Part shown: piece after piece, positions 12,524 to 25,731 of the stretch | How positions within the stretch are numbered: the first letter of the stretch is position 1 | Layout of the letters: every line of letters starts with the position of its first letter | Made by a program: the position numbers and the translations under genes | NCBI RefSeq assembly: GCF_949628265.1 | Contig: NC_088790.1 | Coordinates: 4,468,545-4,532,544 of the forward strand | Origin: Cloeon dipterum | Lineage: Eukaryota > Arthropoda > Insecta > Ephemeroptera > Baetidae | Length of the DNA stretch: 64,000 nucleotides | Reading direction: 5' to 3' | Notes under the pieces: model-generated | Told to the model about the DNA's origin: nothing | Databases searched by the model: none | What the model saw: the letters and a program-made list of their open reading frames with translations, nothing else

Positions 12524-12645
12524 TTACGTGCAAATGGGTAACTTTCAGGAAATTCAAACCAAACGCGAGCTTGTGTGTTTGTGCTTTGGTCGATTGGCTG
12601 CAGCACGAAAAAAAAACAGAGCTCTGGTAAATAATAAAATATGCG
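12524..12645 (+). repeat. Recent 121-bp direct repeat, right copy
   Basis: Second copy of the segment at 11771-11891, in the same orientation about 753 bases downstream. The A run is one base longer. The sequence between the copies contains no transposase-like reading frame. Confidence 0.9.
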
Positions 12646-15600
12646 CTTGTATTTCTATACGCGCCGCACAAAAGGCGAATTTACATTTTCGGCAAGCATT
12701 TTTTTAAGGAACAGATATTCCGTGAGAAATTCATTTATCACTTGTGTACGTATACTCTTTGGACGAGATAACAATGCAGGGTGGGCTCTTTATAACAGCA
12801 GCAATTCGTTTATTCCTATGACCAGGTGGCTTGAATTTATTCTGTGCCGCAGTACACGCTGGGGGCAAATTTGATATTGAGTTTACTGCCGCGATTTCGG
12901 GTTTTAAGTCGTCGTAAATTTTCCAGCATAACAATAAAGCATGAAATATGCTGCAAATTCAACACTGCTTCTTGGCAGAAGTTTTGAAAAGTTATAAAGA
13001 GATGTAATCAGTTGGAAATGCCTTTTGTGTTCATGCCACAGAGAAGAAACGACAATTATTATTATTAGGCTTTTAGTATGAAAGATGTGCAAAAACGATT
13101 ATCACTAATTTATTCTGTTCGCAACGATGTTTGGACCATCAGGTGAACAGTGAACGCGAACCATGAATTTTAAGCTTCTTCTGATAAAAGCTAATCGTTA
13201 ATTTAAATAAAAAATTGGCTGAAAATCTCGATGACTGACTGACAAGTCCAACCTCGAACCAAAACACGTTACATTTTACTATTCTCCCCCTTTCCCACCA
13301 CGCGATACATTTTTCTGTTTAAATTTTCTGGTGAGCCACACCCATATTTCAAAATTCCCTAGAGTGTCAGGACAATAAAGGGGCAAATTTGTACGATTTT
13401 TCCACGTATTCCACCGTGTGCCACGCCTTCTTTTTAATTTTCTAAGGAATAAAAATTCCCCCATTTGCACGAGTCTTAAAAACGTCAAATATTATGATAT
13501 TCCCGCGCTTTGTGGCACATGCCATGCCTCTCTGGATAAAAATTTGGGAAATCAAGCCCCCATTTCAAAATTCCCTTAAGTTACGTCTTCTTCTAGTGGC
13601 TGCTGCGATAAAAAGGAATCTGGTGGATGTTTTTATCGATTTAAAAAATCGCAGTTTTAAATAAAATCAATATTTTTCCCATAGTTGATTTGTGTAAATC
13701 GATCATTTATTGATTTAAAGGCAAAAAGTATCACGTGGATATTTCACTGATTGCAGTGGGAAAAATTAATACAAATTTAAACGTTTAGAAAAAAATTTTC
13801 CCTTTGGAAATTGAGCATAAAACAAAAAACACCGGTTTTTCCACGAATCCCTAGCAATCAGTTTGAAATATCCGCATATCTTTTTATATTATTCTAGCAA
13901 AAGAGAAGAAACGACAATAATTGTCGTGCGCAGTGTAATAATTCGCCATATATAAAGCTGCCATGCCGCGTGGAAGCATGCAAACAAACTTTTTGCACCT
14001 GCGCTTGCATGTATTTCTGTATACAAAGTGTGAAGCAAGGGAAATGAGGCATTTGCATGAAGCACGTAACCCATTTACCGAAAAGTGGTGAATGGGAGCA
14101 CACAATAAATGCAATAAATCGACATGCACTCGATGGTCGGCGTTGAGGGGGAACGGCCGAACACAACGCAGAGGTGTGTGCCGCGAGCAAACGCAACCTG
14201 AGTGACAGTTGATTGAAATTGATGCTCTGGAGAGCAGCAAATTTGCGGACCCACCCCGCGAGGGCGGAAGTCACACGACGACGATTAGCCCGCCTTTTGT
14301 TGTAAAATGCGTCACAGAGAAAATAGCGAGCGCGTATCGAATCAGCCCTCTTTGCTTTAAGCTCAAAATTATACGCTGACAAGCATCTCTCGGCTCTCTC
14401 GACGGCACGGTCTTTCTGCTTTTTATTCATACAAAACGAAAAGTTTTTTTTAAGCGGTGCGTGCCACAGGAAAATGTTTGCCCCCCTTGGTAACGCTTAT
14501 TGAATTTTGTACACATGGTCACGAAATTCTGCCCTTCAACCCAAAACTGTATTGCTATCAAATCGGTGACTTTACATAATATTTTTAGGACTGTGAATTC
14601 AAAACGGTTCTTTTTTTGCAAAATAGTCGATGCACACGATTTTTGTAGCATAATGTTCACTCGCAGTTAAAGGATTTCAAACGGCATTTTTCAATCATTT
14701 TAAAGGTGCTTCTTTTGTTTCTCTACAAAAATCTAAGACTTTAAATTTTAACAGCAAAAACATTAACTTTTGGATGTTTTGGAAAGATGTCTCAAAAACC
14801 GTTTAAATCGGCCCAAAAACCGCCTTAAACGGTCTAATTGTTACGGAAAAACAGTTTTAAAATAAAATACGCTTTTAATTCGTTTTTAATAAAAATGTTC
14901 AAAAATAGGAATAAATTTCCTACCATGGAAAATATTTTGAAAATGAGTTAATATACCGATTGCAATTAAAATTTCACGTTTTAACTGTTCAAGAAGAGAT
15001 CCAGTGATTTAAATAATAAATATGACACAGTTGTATTTTATGTTTCTCCCAAAGAATAAAATTTAAGTACTAAATTAATTAATCCTAAACGATTTGCCCC
15101 TGAAACCGACTGTTATTCGTTTGCTTGAAAATATTTTCCTGACGTTAGAACTTATTGACCAAAGAGAGTATTTAAGCTGGAAATAACCAACTAGAATTTA
15201 AAAATCGGGAAACTTTCTCTGACAAATGTGAAAAATTTCGATTAATCACTCTTTTTGCTGCTTTAGACACTTTTAGACGACACGATTTATGCTAATAACA
15301 AATGGAAGCTCAGAAAAAACTGTCGTTCAGATTTAAAACGCAAAGACAAAGTAAACGGTTTCTTTGGAGCTTCTAATATTTTAAGAAATTGTATTTTTCT
15401 AGATGTTTCGATGAGGTAAATATACTCCGGTGGCATAACAAAAAATTTCAAACATATACACACGCAACGCAAAGTCCAAATATATGTTGTCACTTTTAAA
15501 ATGAGTAAGACATTTAAGTTAAGTAATATGTAATCTCCCCTTTCAAATTAGTATTGTTGAGTTAATTACAAAACAATGATGACGTCGTGTCTCACAAAAT

Positions 15601-18600
15601 TTGTTTTTGTGTTTTCGGAACTCCAAATTAACAGTTTCTCTTTTCTAGAATGAAATCTAAATAAGCTCATTATGCAGGTTCAAAAGTATTATAATATACC
15701 TGCATAATTTTATGTCAATAATTCTGTAAAAAAATCCAGAGCCAACAGCGAAGCACAGGTTTTACCCGTATTCTCGAACAAAGGGCCGAGTTTTCGCCGG
15801 CGGCATCGTCGTGATTCAGACCCTGTTCCCATCCAAATACGGCGAGCGCCCCCGTAAGAGTCTCGCCCAACGTGAAAAGTGCCAACCCATGCATATCTCC
15901 CATTCAAATTAATATCAATTCTTTCTTGTTCCCTCGTGCCGGCTGTTGTCTGCATGCATTCTCATATCGTGTGTGTTCTTTCTGAACTCTCTTTTTACGA
16001 CTCGAACTGAAATCGAATATTCTGCAGTTGTGCACAAGTCATGGGTGTTGTAACACAGGTTCTTCGGCACAGATTTATTTTCCCTGATTTGATCGCGTAG
16101 GCAGTAAAGTTTGAGAGCCGCCGAGACAAGTGATTCATGCGAATGAGTAATATACGCGAGAATGTGTTATTAGGGCAACCTATCAACCGTGGAGAGGAGT
16201 TCGCAATGCTAGGCTAAACACGCAAATTGACCGAGTTTCTTAACTTAGAACGTGGTTAAAGTTGACACGAAACAGCTTTTATTTTTTAAAGTAAAACTAT
16301 AACAAAATATTATTTGTTTTAAAAATGTAAAAAAGAACAAAATACACCTAAATGGAATTTTTAAGAGATACAAATTTCCTGTTTATTTGCTACGGATTGG
16401 TCGTTTATTTCGTCATGGTTTCGCCGAAAATCTCGGGAAAAATAGGGAAAATGTATGAATTTCCCGCGTGATTTGACAACCCCCAATTTTAAAGACTATG
16501 ACTACGCCCATTCACAAACGACTTTTCTCACATGTTTGATTAAATATTTGACGACTTTTATAATAACATGAATGTCTTTTGACCTAGTTTGAGAATAAAC
16601 AAACAATTACACAAACAAACAAAAGTGGAGTAAATTACGACCCCTCCAAAGGTCACTTTCAGAGAGAATATCCAGCGCGTACGTGAATTTTGGTAGCGAA
16701 TTGAGGGAAAATTTTCAAAACATCTACAAATTTTTGTCAAATTTCATTTTTTAAGCATTTAGAAACGTTTTAATTTTATTAATAGAGACAAACAATCCTC
16801 TACAATTAAAACAATAACTTTTGCATTAGAATTGCTTCAATCACATTATAACAGTCCCCTTAAATATTATTGAGCCACTCATATATAGTGGAAATAATAT
16901 TATTTGCTTTAAAATAAATATTTAATAGTTTAATAATAATTCTAAAATATTTTGGCATCAAATTCGAACGAAAAATTTTATAAAACCTTTAAAACGACAC
17001 CTAGCTTGTTTTATTATGGCAAAGGTCGATGTTTGGAGCCTCAGAGTAAGTCCCTGAAGGTTCTACCTGACACTAATAGGTTCTGTCAGTGTGCCACAGT
17101 AAGTCCAACACATAGAAATCAAATTCAACGACACTAGGCGTATTTTCAGGAAAATTTTCATGCACCATAAAACGGCTTCCAACCGGAAGTTCAGCGGAAC
17201 TACCACGAGTGCACCAATGACACACCGTGTGTTTTGTATAGAATTTCACAGGCTTCATTTTGGTTCTGCAACTAGAAAATATTGGAGGGGGCTATTCAGC
17301 CTGGAGAATCGGAATTTCATTAAAAGATCGAAAAAGGTGACCTTAACCTATGACCTAAAACAATTTAATAAGTTTAAACGTTGTTCAGAATCAAAGGTTA
17401 AGATGAATGGAGAAAATGTCAAGTTGATAACTCAACAAGAACAAAAGTTTAACTCTTATAATAGCCCGGGGTTTTTTGAAGTGTTCAAAAACTGGGCAAG
17501 CACCCTCTTTTTTCGACCTCTGGCCTCAATTCCTAACACCTCTCACCTAGAACTTTCAGAAAAATTTAAAACGCCTCAAAAATACGTAATTATCTCAAGT
17601 GGAATTGGATTTAAAATTATATTTTGTTAGGGAAATTTTTATAAAATAGTCAGTTCTCTCCTCAAAAATATGTTATTATTGCATGCACGTCACCTATAAA
17701 TGAATTTATTTAGTTTTGTTATTGCTATAAATTTTCACAAATAATAAAATCCACACCATTTAAAATAAAATAGAAAATTCCACAAGCGGAGCGTAAAATG
17801 AAGGCAAAATTTCAACAACAAAATATCTGCAACGCGCCCGTGAGAGAATTTGTATGCGAGCCGCATGACTGCGAGTGTCTCAGCTCTGTGGAGGTGGAGG
17901 CGGCGCGCCGATGACCTAAGAAGGTCATCAGCTCCGTCTGCAGCATTTTCGGCATGCAGGTTCGCAAACCAAATGCGCCTTAAAACACCTGCAGCGGGCG
18001 ACGAGCCATATAATGACGGAATGAGGCACGTACCTTCATTACACGTTTCAATTTACTTGCTGGGCGCTTCATCATGTAAATGGAATTTGATGGCGCCGCG
18101 CCGCTGCCTTTTCAAGGACAGTGTTTGTTCAAATTTCAGAGAATCCGGTGTCGGTGAACAACGCCATCATCATTTCACAAAAATGCTGAATTCAAATTGT
18201 CGTTTCAGAACCAAATGAATTTTGATTATATATTATTGCTGACATTTAAACCTTATGAAATTTGGAATTGAGGTGCTTTAAACGTTCTATTATTTATAAA
18301 ATTTCAAAAATATAGATTTTTGAAAAATAAAATTAATTCAACATTTTAAATTAATCATTCTGAAATTCCCCCAAATTTATAAACTGAGAGACGCTTTTGT
18401 CACGATTTAATTTAAAAAAAGTTATATTCGCTAATCCTGTGATTGCCAACACGACTTTTACTAATTCTTTGACTGAAATGAAAAGTGGAAATTTAAAATA
18501 TGAATTAAATTAATTAAATGTTCACAAAACTACTTTTGCAAATATTAAGGGTTGCTAGTGAACAAGAGGGAATAGTCAGGCATTAAAATTCGCGTTTTTT

Positions 18601-19504
18601 CCCCCATGAAATCTGGACATAAATAATTTAATAATAATATTTTCGTTGGAATAAGAAGGAAGAATAATAATTTAATTTTACAAACAAACTAATTAAAAAA
18701 GAACATGACGATAATATTTTCCATTTAACTATGTACTGTTTTTAATTTAATTTGGAATAAAACTATTGGCGCTGCAAAAATATTATCCCTTTTTTGTGTT
18801 CGCAATCACTCTCAATAATCACATTCAGGTTTAATATAACGCGAATCAGAATAAAATAAAAAATCATCGGTTTTGCCGATGAGCGAATCTTTATTGTTAG
18901 GCTAACTGAGAGACGACGCCCTTTTAAATTGACGAAGAGGATGAGCTGAACTAATTCTAAAAATACAGCTTTCGCGTTCCTTCAGTGAGGACCGCCAAGG
19001 TTGTCAAGCTGTTATACCATTTTCGTGGTCACGACACACACGCTGGCACTTTTGACGTGCCAGAGAAAAATCAGTAAAAATTCGCAATGGACGTACCTTT
19101 TGCCATGCCCATGTTGGAGGTTTGCTGATGCTGCCGGCTCAGGTGATCAAAGTGAGTGGAGCTGTGTGGAAGCAGAAGTGATCGAAAGAAAGAATACTGA
19201 TTCAGCGTACGCCTCCTGCTATAATATAGGAGTAGGGGGAAGGGGCCCGACGGACGGCGCCGCCAGAGCGTCACCGCTGAAACTACATTACCACTTCTCC
19301 AACCTAAGGATAAAGCGGATGGACTATGAACTGTCTGGCTGCTTTATTATGTCCTAGAAAATACATAGAAATTCACTGAATAAGGCATAATTATTAAAGT
19401 GAACCTGCACTGCAAAATTGTTATTATTTTTTTTCTAAAATAGTACATAAAAAATAAAATTAAGGCAGAGTATCCTAAATTGTTTTGATCACATTTAAAA
19501 GAAA
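12646..19504. other. Gene-poor intergenic region
   Basis: AT-rich DNA with no exon supported by homology, splice sites or codon use. Longer open frames (for example on the - strand at 13894-14430) have no recognisable domain. A perfect 11-bp inverted repeat lies at 15669-15708. Local similarity between about 13340-13360 and 13555-13575 ('atttcaaaattccct') suggests a small old duplication. Distal enhancers or 5' exons of neighbouring genes could lie here but cannot be shown. Confidence 0.5.
15669..15708. repeat. Perfect 11-bp inverted repeat
   Basis: The arms attatgcaggt (15669-15679) and acctgcataat (15698-15708) are exact reverse complements separated by 18 bases. The arms do not extend further in either direction. 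It could form a small hairpin. There is no evidence of a function. Confidence 0.6.
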
Positions 19505-19690
19505 ATCGGCTCTGTAAAGTCTGCATGTGAATCTAGCGGAGAGCTTTGTCTCTTTATTGTAAAATCACGATTTTTGGTTATGTTATACATTTTAATTTTA
19601 GGAGAATTTTCCTAAAAAAATTCGTGAGGAATCGGAATAAAACGAAAAATCATTGATGAATGAACCATTTTAATTTTTCGAGAATTTTTT
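19505..19690 (+). repeat. Dispersed repeat family A, copy upstream of the chitinase gene
   Basis: Shared blocks are tctctttattgtaaaatcacgattt, ttcgtgaggaatcggaataaaacgaaaaatcattga and ttttcgagaa, in the order of the family consensus. Confidence 0.65.
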
Positions 19691-19823
19691 TATTTCCGGG
19701 CGGTGTTGTTTTTCTTGCGTGTGCGAGAAAGCAAAAGGAGTATAGATGCTCAGACAGATGTTAAGCAGGATGCCTACATCTCATCCAGGATTGGTCCAGG
19801 CACTACGCCACTGCAGCATACGG

Positions 19824-19831
19824 TGACGTCA
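19824..19831 (+). promoter_or_regulatory. Perfect CRE (TGACGTCA) upstream of the chitinase gene
   Basis: A full palindromic CREB/ATF site lies about 200 bases before the chitinase start codon, in a GC-richer stretch (19.8-19.93 kb) that may be its promoter or leader. No TATA box is seen at a suitable distance. Confidence 0.4.
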
Positions 19832-20027
19832 CTTTTACGCTCTCCTCTGGCTTACGCTCGCTCGCTGTCATCGATCATCGACCTTGGCTTCGTTCATCTG
19901 CTGTCTGCTGCGGTTGGTGCGTTTAATCTTGAAGACGATTTTCTTGTAAATGCGTAATGGATTTGTGTCTGTAATGAGGCGTTAACTATGTGACTCTCCA
20001 AACAAAATGTGATTTACAATCGTCAAA

Positions 20028-22554
20028 ATGACCAACATTCGTCCAATGACTCAGGCCAAGTATCAGCTGCTGGTGGAAAGCAGAAGGTGAAAAAACATGA
20101 AAAATCACAAATTTTTTTGTGACCTGCATTTACGTGTGTAGCTTTGAACAATCCTTCAAATTAATGTATGCTGTCCGGAATGTTTTTAACGTTTGGTGTT
20201 TTACTACATTACAGAACCCTGTCAAATGCCAAATGGCCTGTTATTACGGTGGCATGTCTAGCCTTAGGACTCCTCACAGGATCTCTCATAGTTACCCTCC
20301 AGCTGCTCAAGAATTTACAATTCAAGTCCTGGTATGAGCTGTCAGGTAAGGCTTAATTCGTTTATATAAATACTTTCTAAAGTGGATATTATTTAGTGTA
20401 TGATACTTTTTAAAATGAAAAATCTCACCATTTTTAAAGTCCTTAGAAAATTTATTACAAAATCGTCATGCAAATCATTGGCGAACACTGTCTCCTTATT
20501 GTAAAATCACAATTTTTCCTCAAAATTCGCACTCGAGAGGAATCGAAATCAAACAAAAAATTTAAATTATTTTCTTACTGTCCCACAGAAAATGCTACGT
20601 TTACGAACAAACGAGCTGAGTACTACGGAATGGCCTCAGCACACCCTGGAAAAGGGCTGACTGAGCTTCTGGTAATGTCGTCCGAGCCAAAAGCACCAGT
20701 GCATCATCCGTCTAAAAACTTCCTGAAGAGCAATCGAAGCAGCTCCTTCCCCTTCGTGGACAATCATCACCTTGTGTGCTACTATGCCATCCAGACCGAA
20801 GACTCGTACCAGCCTCTGCAGCCAGAGGCCATTGACCCCTTTTTGTGCACACATCTCGTAATTGCATTCGCCCAAATTGACAACTGCACCCTCCAACCAA
20901 TCCGGCCAGAAGACCTGAAGATTTACGAAAAGGTGGTTGCCTTAAAGCAAACCAATCCTGCCCTGAAGGTCATGCTCTCTGTTGGGCAAATGACCCAAGA
21001 TGGGGGCTTCTATGACCTTGTGCATTCCGAGACAAATAGAAAAAGGTACAAAAGACGTAGTTATCTTGAAATTATTTTATCATCTTTTGTTTGTTGAACA
21101 GTTGATGCAATCAAGTCATTTATGTTGTCTGAGATAAATAATTACAATGTTGTATTGTTCAAATGATATTTCTGATGATTCTTAAGAAATTAAGTTCTTT
21201 TTTCCAAAACTGTTAGGCCAGAAAATTGAAATTATTGAAGTATATAGCTTAAGGGTTGTTAAAGGGGGTGGGTGTAGGAATAACCAATTTTATGGTGGTT
21301 TCCAATGCAATGAAATTTATTTAATTCATCTAGAGATTTCCTTAAATTGTTATGGTCTTTATTCCAAATTCTTTTATGGGTAAAATATATCACCATGTTC
21401 CTCAGGTTTGCCAGACAAGCTGCAGCATTTTTGAACGAGATGAATATTGATGGGCTGGACCTTGATTGGGAGTTCCCCGAGTGGCCACCTCCAGGCAAAA
21501 ATGGTGTTGAAAGGGCAGCTTTATCCAGCCTGTTGTACACCCTCCGCCGCAACTTCCGGGGCAGTCGCAGGCGCCTCCTTCTCTCTGTGGCCGTTGGAGC
21601 CCCGAAGGCCATCGCTGATGTCTCTTATGATGTACCTTTCATGGCGAAGTCAGTAATTTTGATTTTGTTAAATTTGTCACTCAATTCAATTTTCAGGTAT
21701 GTTGATTTTGTCAATTTGATGACCTACGATTTTCACTCTTACATTTGGTACTTGCCTGTGACCGGTCACAATGCACCACTGTACTCCAATCACTACGATA
21801 AGGGCCTCTTCACAACCATGAACACGAATTGGTCTGCCAACTACTGGCACGAACTCGGCATGCCGAGGAAAAAGATCCAGATCGGCATCCCAACCTACGC
21901 TCACACCTTCAGGTATTTTTTGCCATTGAAGTAAATTGTAAAAATATAAAATTTGTGTATGTTACAGGCTGGTCAACCCTGAAAATAATGGTCTTAATGC
22001 TCCAGCAATCGGCTACGGCTCAATCGGAGCTAAAGGCTTTGCCAATTATTCTTTAATTTGCGACTTCATCAGCCAGCCAAACACTGGCGTTCGCTGGGAC
22101 AATGAAAGCAAAGTTCCCTTTGCGTTCAACGACTACGACTGGGTGTCTTATGATAATCTTTCCAGTGTTGAACACAAGGTAATTGAGCGTTACGCTCTTA
22201 ATATGATCTCTTTCCTCAAACGTGCACAGTCCATAACTCGAAATCAATACTAGATTGAAAATAGTGGACTGGTGGTCTATATAAAAATCGCAAAAGTGAG
22301 TTTGTTCAAGGAAAAATAATTGCATGTTAAAGCGTACTGAAGCCAGAGTCCCTTGTGCCAATTAAAAATAACCATTTGACTCAATGATATTTCTTTTGCA
22401 GGTCAGTTTGGTGAAGTCGATGAACTTTGGCGGCTCCATGGTTTGGTCCATCAGTCACGATGATTTCTCCGGCGGCTGCGGTCAGGGTAAATTCCCTTTG
22501 GTCAATAGAATCAAAGAGGTCCTTAAGCTACGCCACTCAGACTTAATGTTGTGA
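20028..22554 (+). CDS. Membrane-anchored GH18 chitinase (chitinase 11-like)
   Basis: Exons: 20028-20086, 20215-20345, 20589-21045, 21406-21648, 21697-21912, 21968-22178, 22402-22554, giving 489 residues. There is no cleavable signal. A hydrophobic helix at about 28-51 follows a short cationic head and predicts a type II membrane protein with the enzyme outside or in the lumen. The GH18 barrel follows: LVCYYA at the first strand, KVMLSVGQ at strand 3, the catalytic motif DGLDLDWE (E238 as acid, D236 and D234 present), YVDFVNLMTYDFH, and the closing GSMVWSISHDD. The key residues are intact, so hydrolysis of beta-1,4-GlcNAc chains is expected. There is no chitin-binding domain and no Ser/Thr linker, unlike the secreted moulting chitinases. 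The intron 21649-21696 is only 48 bases and open in frame. The Cht11 assignment is by architecture and memory of the family. Confidence 0.9.
20461..20565 (+). repeat. Dispersed repeat family A, copy in a chitinase intron
   Basis: It lies just before exon 3 of the chitinase gene. Blocks are tgtctccttattgtaaaatcac, aaaattcgcactcgagagg and aatcgaaatcaaac. The 3' part of the family is missing, apparently cut off near the exon boundary. Confidence 0.65.
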
Positions 22555-23290
22555 CAAATGGAGCAGGGCTTGGCTGAGACCTTTGGTTTTGTGCCATTCC
22601 ACAAACTCTGATCCTCTGCTGTTACCAAAGATTATATTAATCATGCATAACAATGTTATTTTTTGCAATGTTGCGCTTTACAGCCAATTTATACTTATTA
22701 TTATCAAGGATCAAATGATTGTATGAATTATTACGGTATTTATTGCGTACAGAAATAATGCTTCTGGTGATACTACAAAGGGCTTTACTTTAGTGTTCAA
22801 GGACAAGCGCGTTTCCGGCCAAAAAATTGTCCATTCTACTTGAACCGTCAGGTAGAGATCAGAGATAAAGGATGCTTTTATATATTTACCGCAACCAGTC
22901 ATTCCTGAATAATGTATTCCATTCTGAGTATGCCAATAATAATGTTTAGTGATATGTACAAATAGAATCAAAATATTTACAATCAGAAAGGCGTGCTGGC
23001 CAATCTCTCGAATTTCTGAAATGGTGCATGATGTATACTTTTAGAGTGTTCCTAGAAAATGTTCTGCAAACAGTGCTTTCAAGTCTGTGTGCTTTAAACA
23101 CTAATAATACAGTAGTGATGTTAATGATGTTATTTTGATTTTTATTTTAAAATTTGTAAAATGCATTGAATACAGCGAAAGTTTGATCAAAAACTTTTTA
23201 ATGTCACATAACTAAGCAGAGACAAAAAATATTCCAACACTTTGGCTGTCCAACAAGTCTTTTCTTTTTCCTCACAAATACCTAAATTAA
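22555..23290. other. Short convergent intergenic region (chitinase / MINDY-3)
   Basis: Holds the two 3' untranslated regions. TTTATT at 23151-23156 is AATAAA on the - strand, about 135 bases past the MINDY-3 stop. No clear AATAAA for the chitinase transcript was seen. Confidence 0.55.
23151..23156 (-). terminator. Likely polyadenylation signal of the MINDY-3 gene
   Basis: AATAAA on the - strand, about 135 bases downstream of the stop codon at 23291. Confidence 0.5.
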
Positions 23291-25731
23291 TTAATTCAAA
23301 GAGGGGGTAGCACATGCTGTCCACTGGACTTCCAAACTTGGCCACTTGGTTTGCAGGCACGTTAACATCGTGTTACTGTCAGACATGCTTGGTCCAACCA
23401 AACTCTCTAGAGTCACAGCCTGGCCTTCAACATACTCCACCTGGTTTGATCGATAAAAATGAAATACAATTCTCAGTTTGTACATGAAATACCATACCTT
23501 TCCATTGGGGCAAGATCTAGGTAGTCCGTTGTAATGATAGAGGGGAAATGTATCTGGCGTGGAACTATTTTCATTCGGGAAAAACTCATCCATGAAAGCA
23601 TTCAACAGGATGATGCCCAAATTTTCACTATCCAACTTTTTCCTGATAATTTCAACACTGCAATAATTTCAATGCGTTAGTTTTCCTACTTAAACAGTTT
23701 TGACGGAAATATCGGCGTTGAAATTTCTACTTGGAGGTGGAAAAATTCCCAATATATCAAAAGGGGTCTTTATTTATTATATCCAATGTTTATTTGTGGT
23801 TGGAACTTAACTGGGAGAATTAATATTGGATTTCTAACACTTAATTTGAACTCTACAGGGTTGAACACCTGAGAAATGCTATCAAACTCAACGATTTAGG
23901 ACCATCAGTCAGTCCCTCAAGGTTGGATTCGCCTCAATTGTTCCAATTCAGTAACCTTTAATGTTTTAGGGAAAATTTGACACCAAGAATTTTATTTCCA
24001 CTATGTTAGGTTTCATTTTTTATGTTTAAGATACCTGAATTGAATGATGGATGCCATTTAAAAATATCAAAATAATTTTTCTCAGGCTTGGTTGTCAGAA
24101 AACCAAATTTAAAAAAAATCCATTATTACCACTAAAAATAACGCCAATTGTACAAATCTTTGAGGTTCATGCACGGCAGAACAGCTTTGAATATTATGTA
24201 GCTTCAAATTAAGATTTCCGTTTTAAAACTAGATATTTTAAAGCTACACAAATGAAAAAATTGAAGGGGGCTATTTCCAGGTAGAACTTCCGCAACTTCA
24301 AAAATTTTAACGCCTATAATTACCGTTTAAATTCACCTGGAACTTCTCACTTACTATTCTGGTTCCGAAACTAAATTTAAAGCATTGAGAACGTCTGTCA
24401 AGGATTTGGTGGGAATGAAGTTGTTCCCCTCAGGATCAAAATGCTTGAACACTCTGCGTCCAGCCTCACTGGCAGTTTCTGGGCTGACCAGCTTGCACTC
24501 CATTGAAAACAAAACTGAAATTTAATTAATTATTACTGTTATCCCTTGATAGGAGGGTAAAAATGGCCTACCTGTAAGGTGGGTGTCACTGCCCAAAACC
24601 CAAACAGGGTTTATTGGACTCTTATAGAAAGAACCAACTTCGACAAGACGCATGTGTTCCAGCAAAGTAAGGAATCCCACCTCGCTCTGCTTGTCAATGC
24701 CTTTCAGATCAAGACCACCAACATTTCGGACACTATCCCAGACATATCCGACAGCTCTGCCAGTCAGCAACAAATTAATCAAACTCTGGCTGCCGTATCC
24801 ATGGCTTGCATCAATCATTGGCTCGCAAGTGTCAGAGAGCTCTTCCTTCAACACCTCGGACCCCTAGAAAAATGTGGTTTAGTCCTTTGTTTTTCCTGAG
24901 CGGGTAAAATTGGAATTTTAAGAATTTTTTTGGTATTTATTGTGCTTGTAGGCGTAAGCTTACCCTGGTGCACAGGACAGAGTATAGAAAAAGTAGAACA
25001 CCATAAGTGGACTTGAGTTTGTCAATACGACTTTCAATTTCTGCAAGCAAATTTTCTCTGCTCAAACTGGTGATTCTGTGAATTCCAAAGATTACAAAAC
25101 AAAATTAAATGAATTCACAAATCCCTACTGGAGTCTTTCGTGAAAATCAGATGAACAAACTTCACAGTCTGGCTTAGCAGGTGTAACTTCAGATTCTGGC
25201 ATTGCTTGATCTTCTTGTGGGGCCTCTTCGGCAGGTGGTTCCCCAACAGTGCTTGACACCTGAGAAGCCTCCTCGAGATGCACAAGTTTGACGGAATGAC
25301 CTTCGATCGCGGCCTGGAGCAGAACTTCACTCAAGGCACTTGCTAGCAACAAGTTACTTTGACTAGGATCCACCTGATAAAATGGATTTATGACATCAGA
25401 CCATGAGACAATAATTGATCAATCTGTACCGTTCGCCATTGCTCCCGTAAAGTGATTTTCTGGAGAAGCGATTTCAGGATAAATGCTTGAACTGGGGCCA
25501 AAACTGCACACGGACCTCCTTCCCATTGAACCAGAGCGGTTGGCTCCAATTCACTAAACACGAATCCTGGAACATATGACATTCATCGCTATGAAAACCT
25601 AATTACAAAAGTGCAATCGATGATCTCGGTTGCATTAATTAACCAGTTTTCTCACCTTGCGACCATCTTCTGAAGACATCCTCTTTCAAAGAGTCTCCCC
25701 ACAACAGGGTTTTGAAATCTTCAACTGACAT
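23291..25731 (-). CDS. MINDY3: Ubiquitin carboxyl-terminal hydrolase MINDY-3 (FAM188A)
   Basis: Exons in order of transcription: 25731-25656, 25566-25430, 25373-25129, 25066-24964, 24863-24572, 24514-24355, 23657-23498, 23440-23291. The joined frame is 440 residues, against about 445 in the human protein. MINDY enzymes are cysteine deubiquitinases, known mainly for trimming Lys48-linked chains. The catalytic cysteine is C45 in EGGPCAVLAPVQAF and the catalytic histidine is H282 in GSDTHLTG. GYGSQSLINLLLTG and VGFLTLLEHMR are conserved family blocks. FDPEGNNFIP (about 310-320) belongs to the EF-hand-like insert. The C-terminus TKWPSLEVQW..PSLN also matches. An acidic, variable stretch lies at about 95-130. 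The ATG opens a family-typical start (LLWGDSLKEDVFRRWSQ). The 57-base intron 23441-23497 has no stop in frame. Confidence 0.96.

Noticed and set aside
13894-14430. 178-codon - strand frame and overlapping frames
   Set aside because: Basic, low-information sequence with no recognisable domain, no splice context and no sign of coding composition.
15710-15955. GC-richer - strand frames resembling a coding exon
   Set aside because: Two overlapping frames of similar length and no family match; not enough to call a gene.
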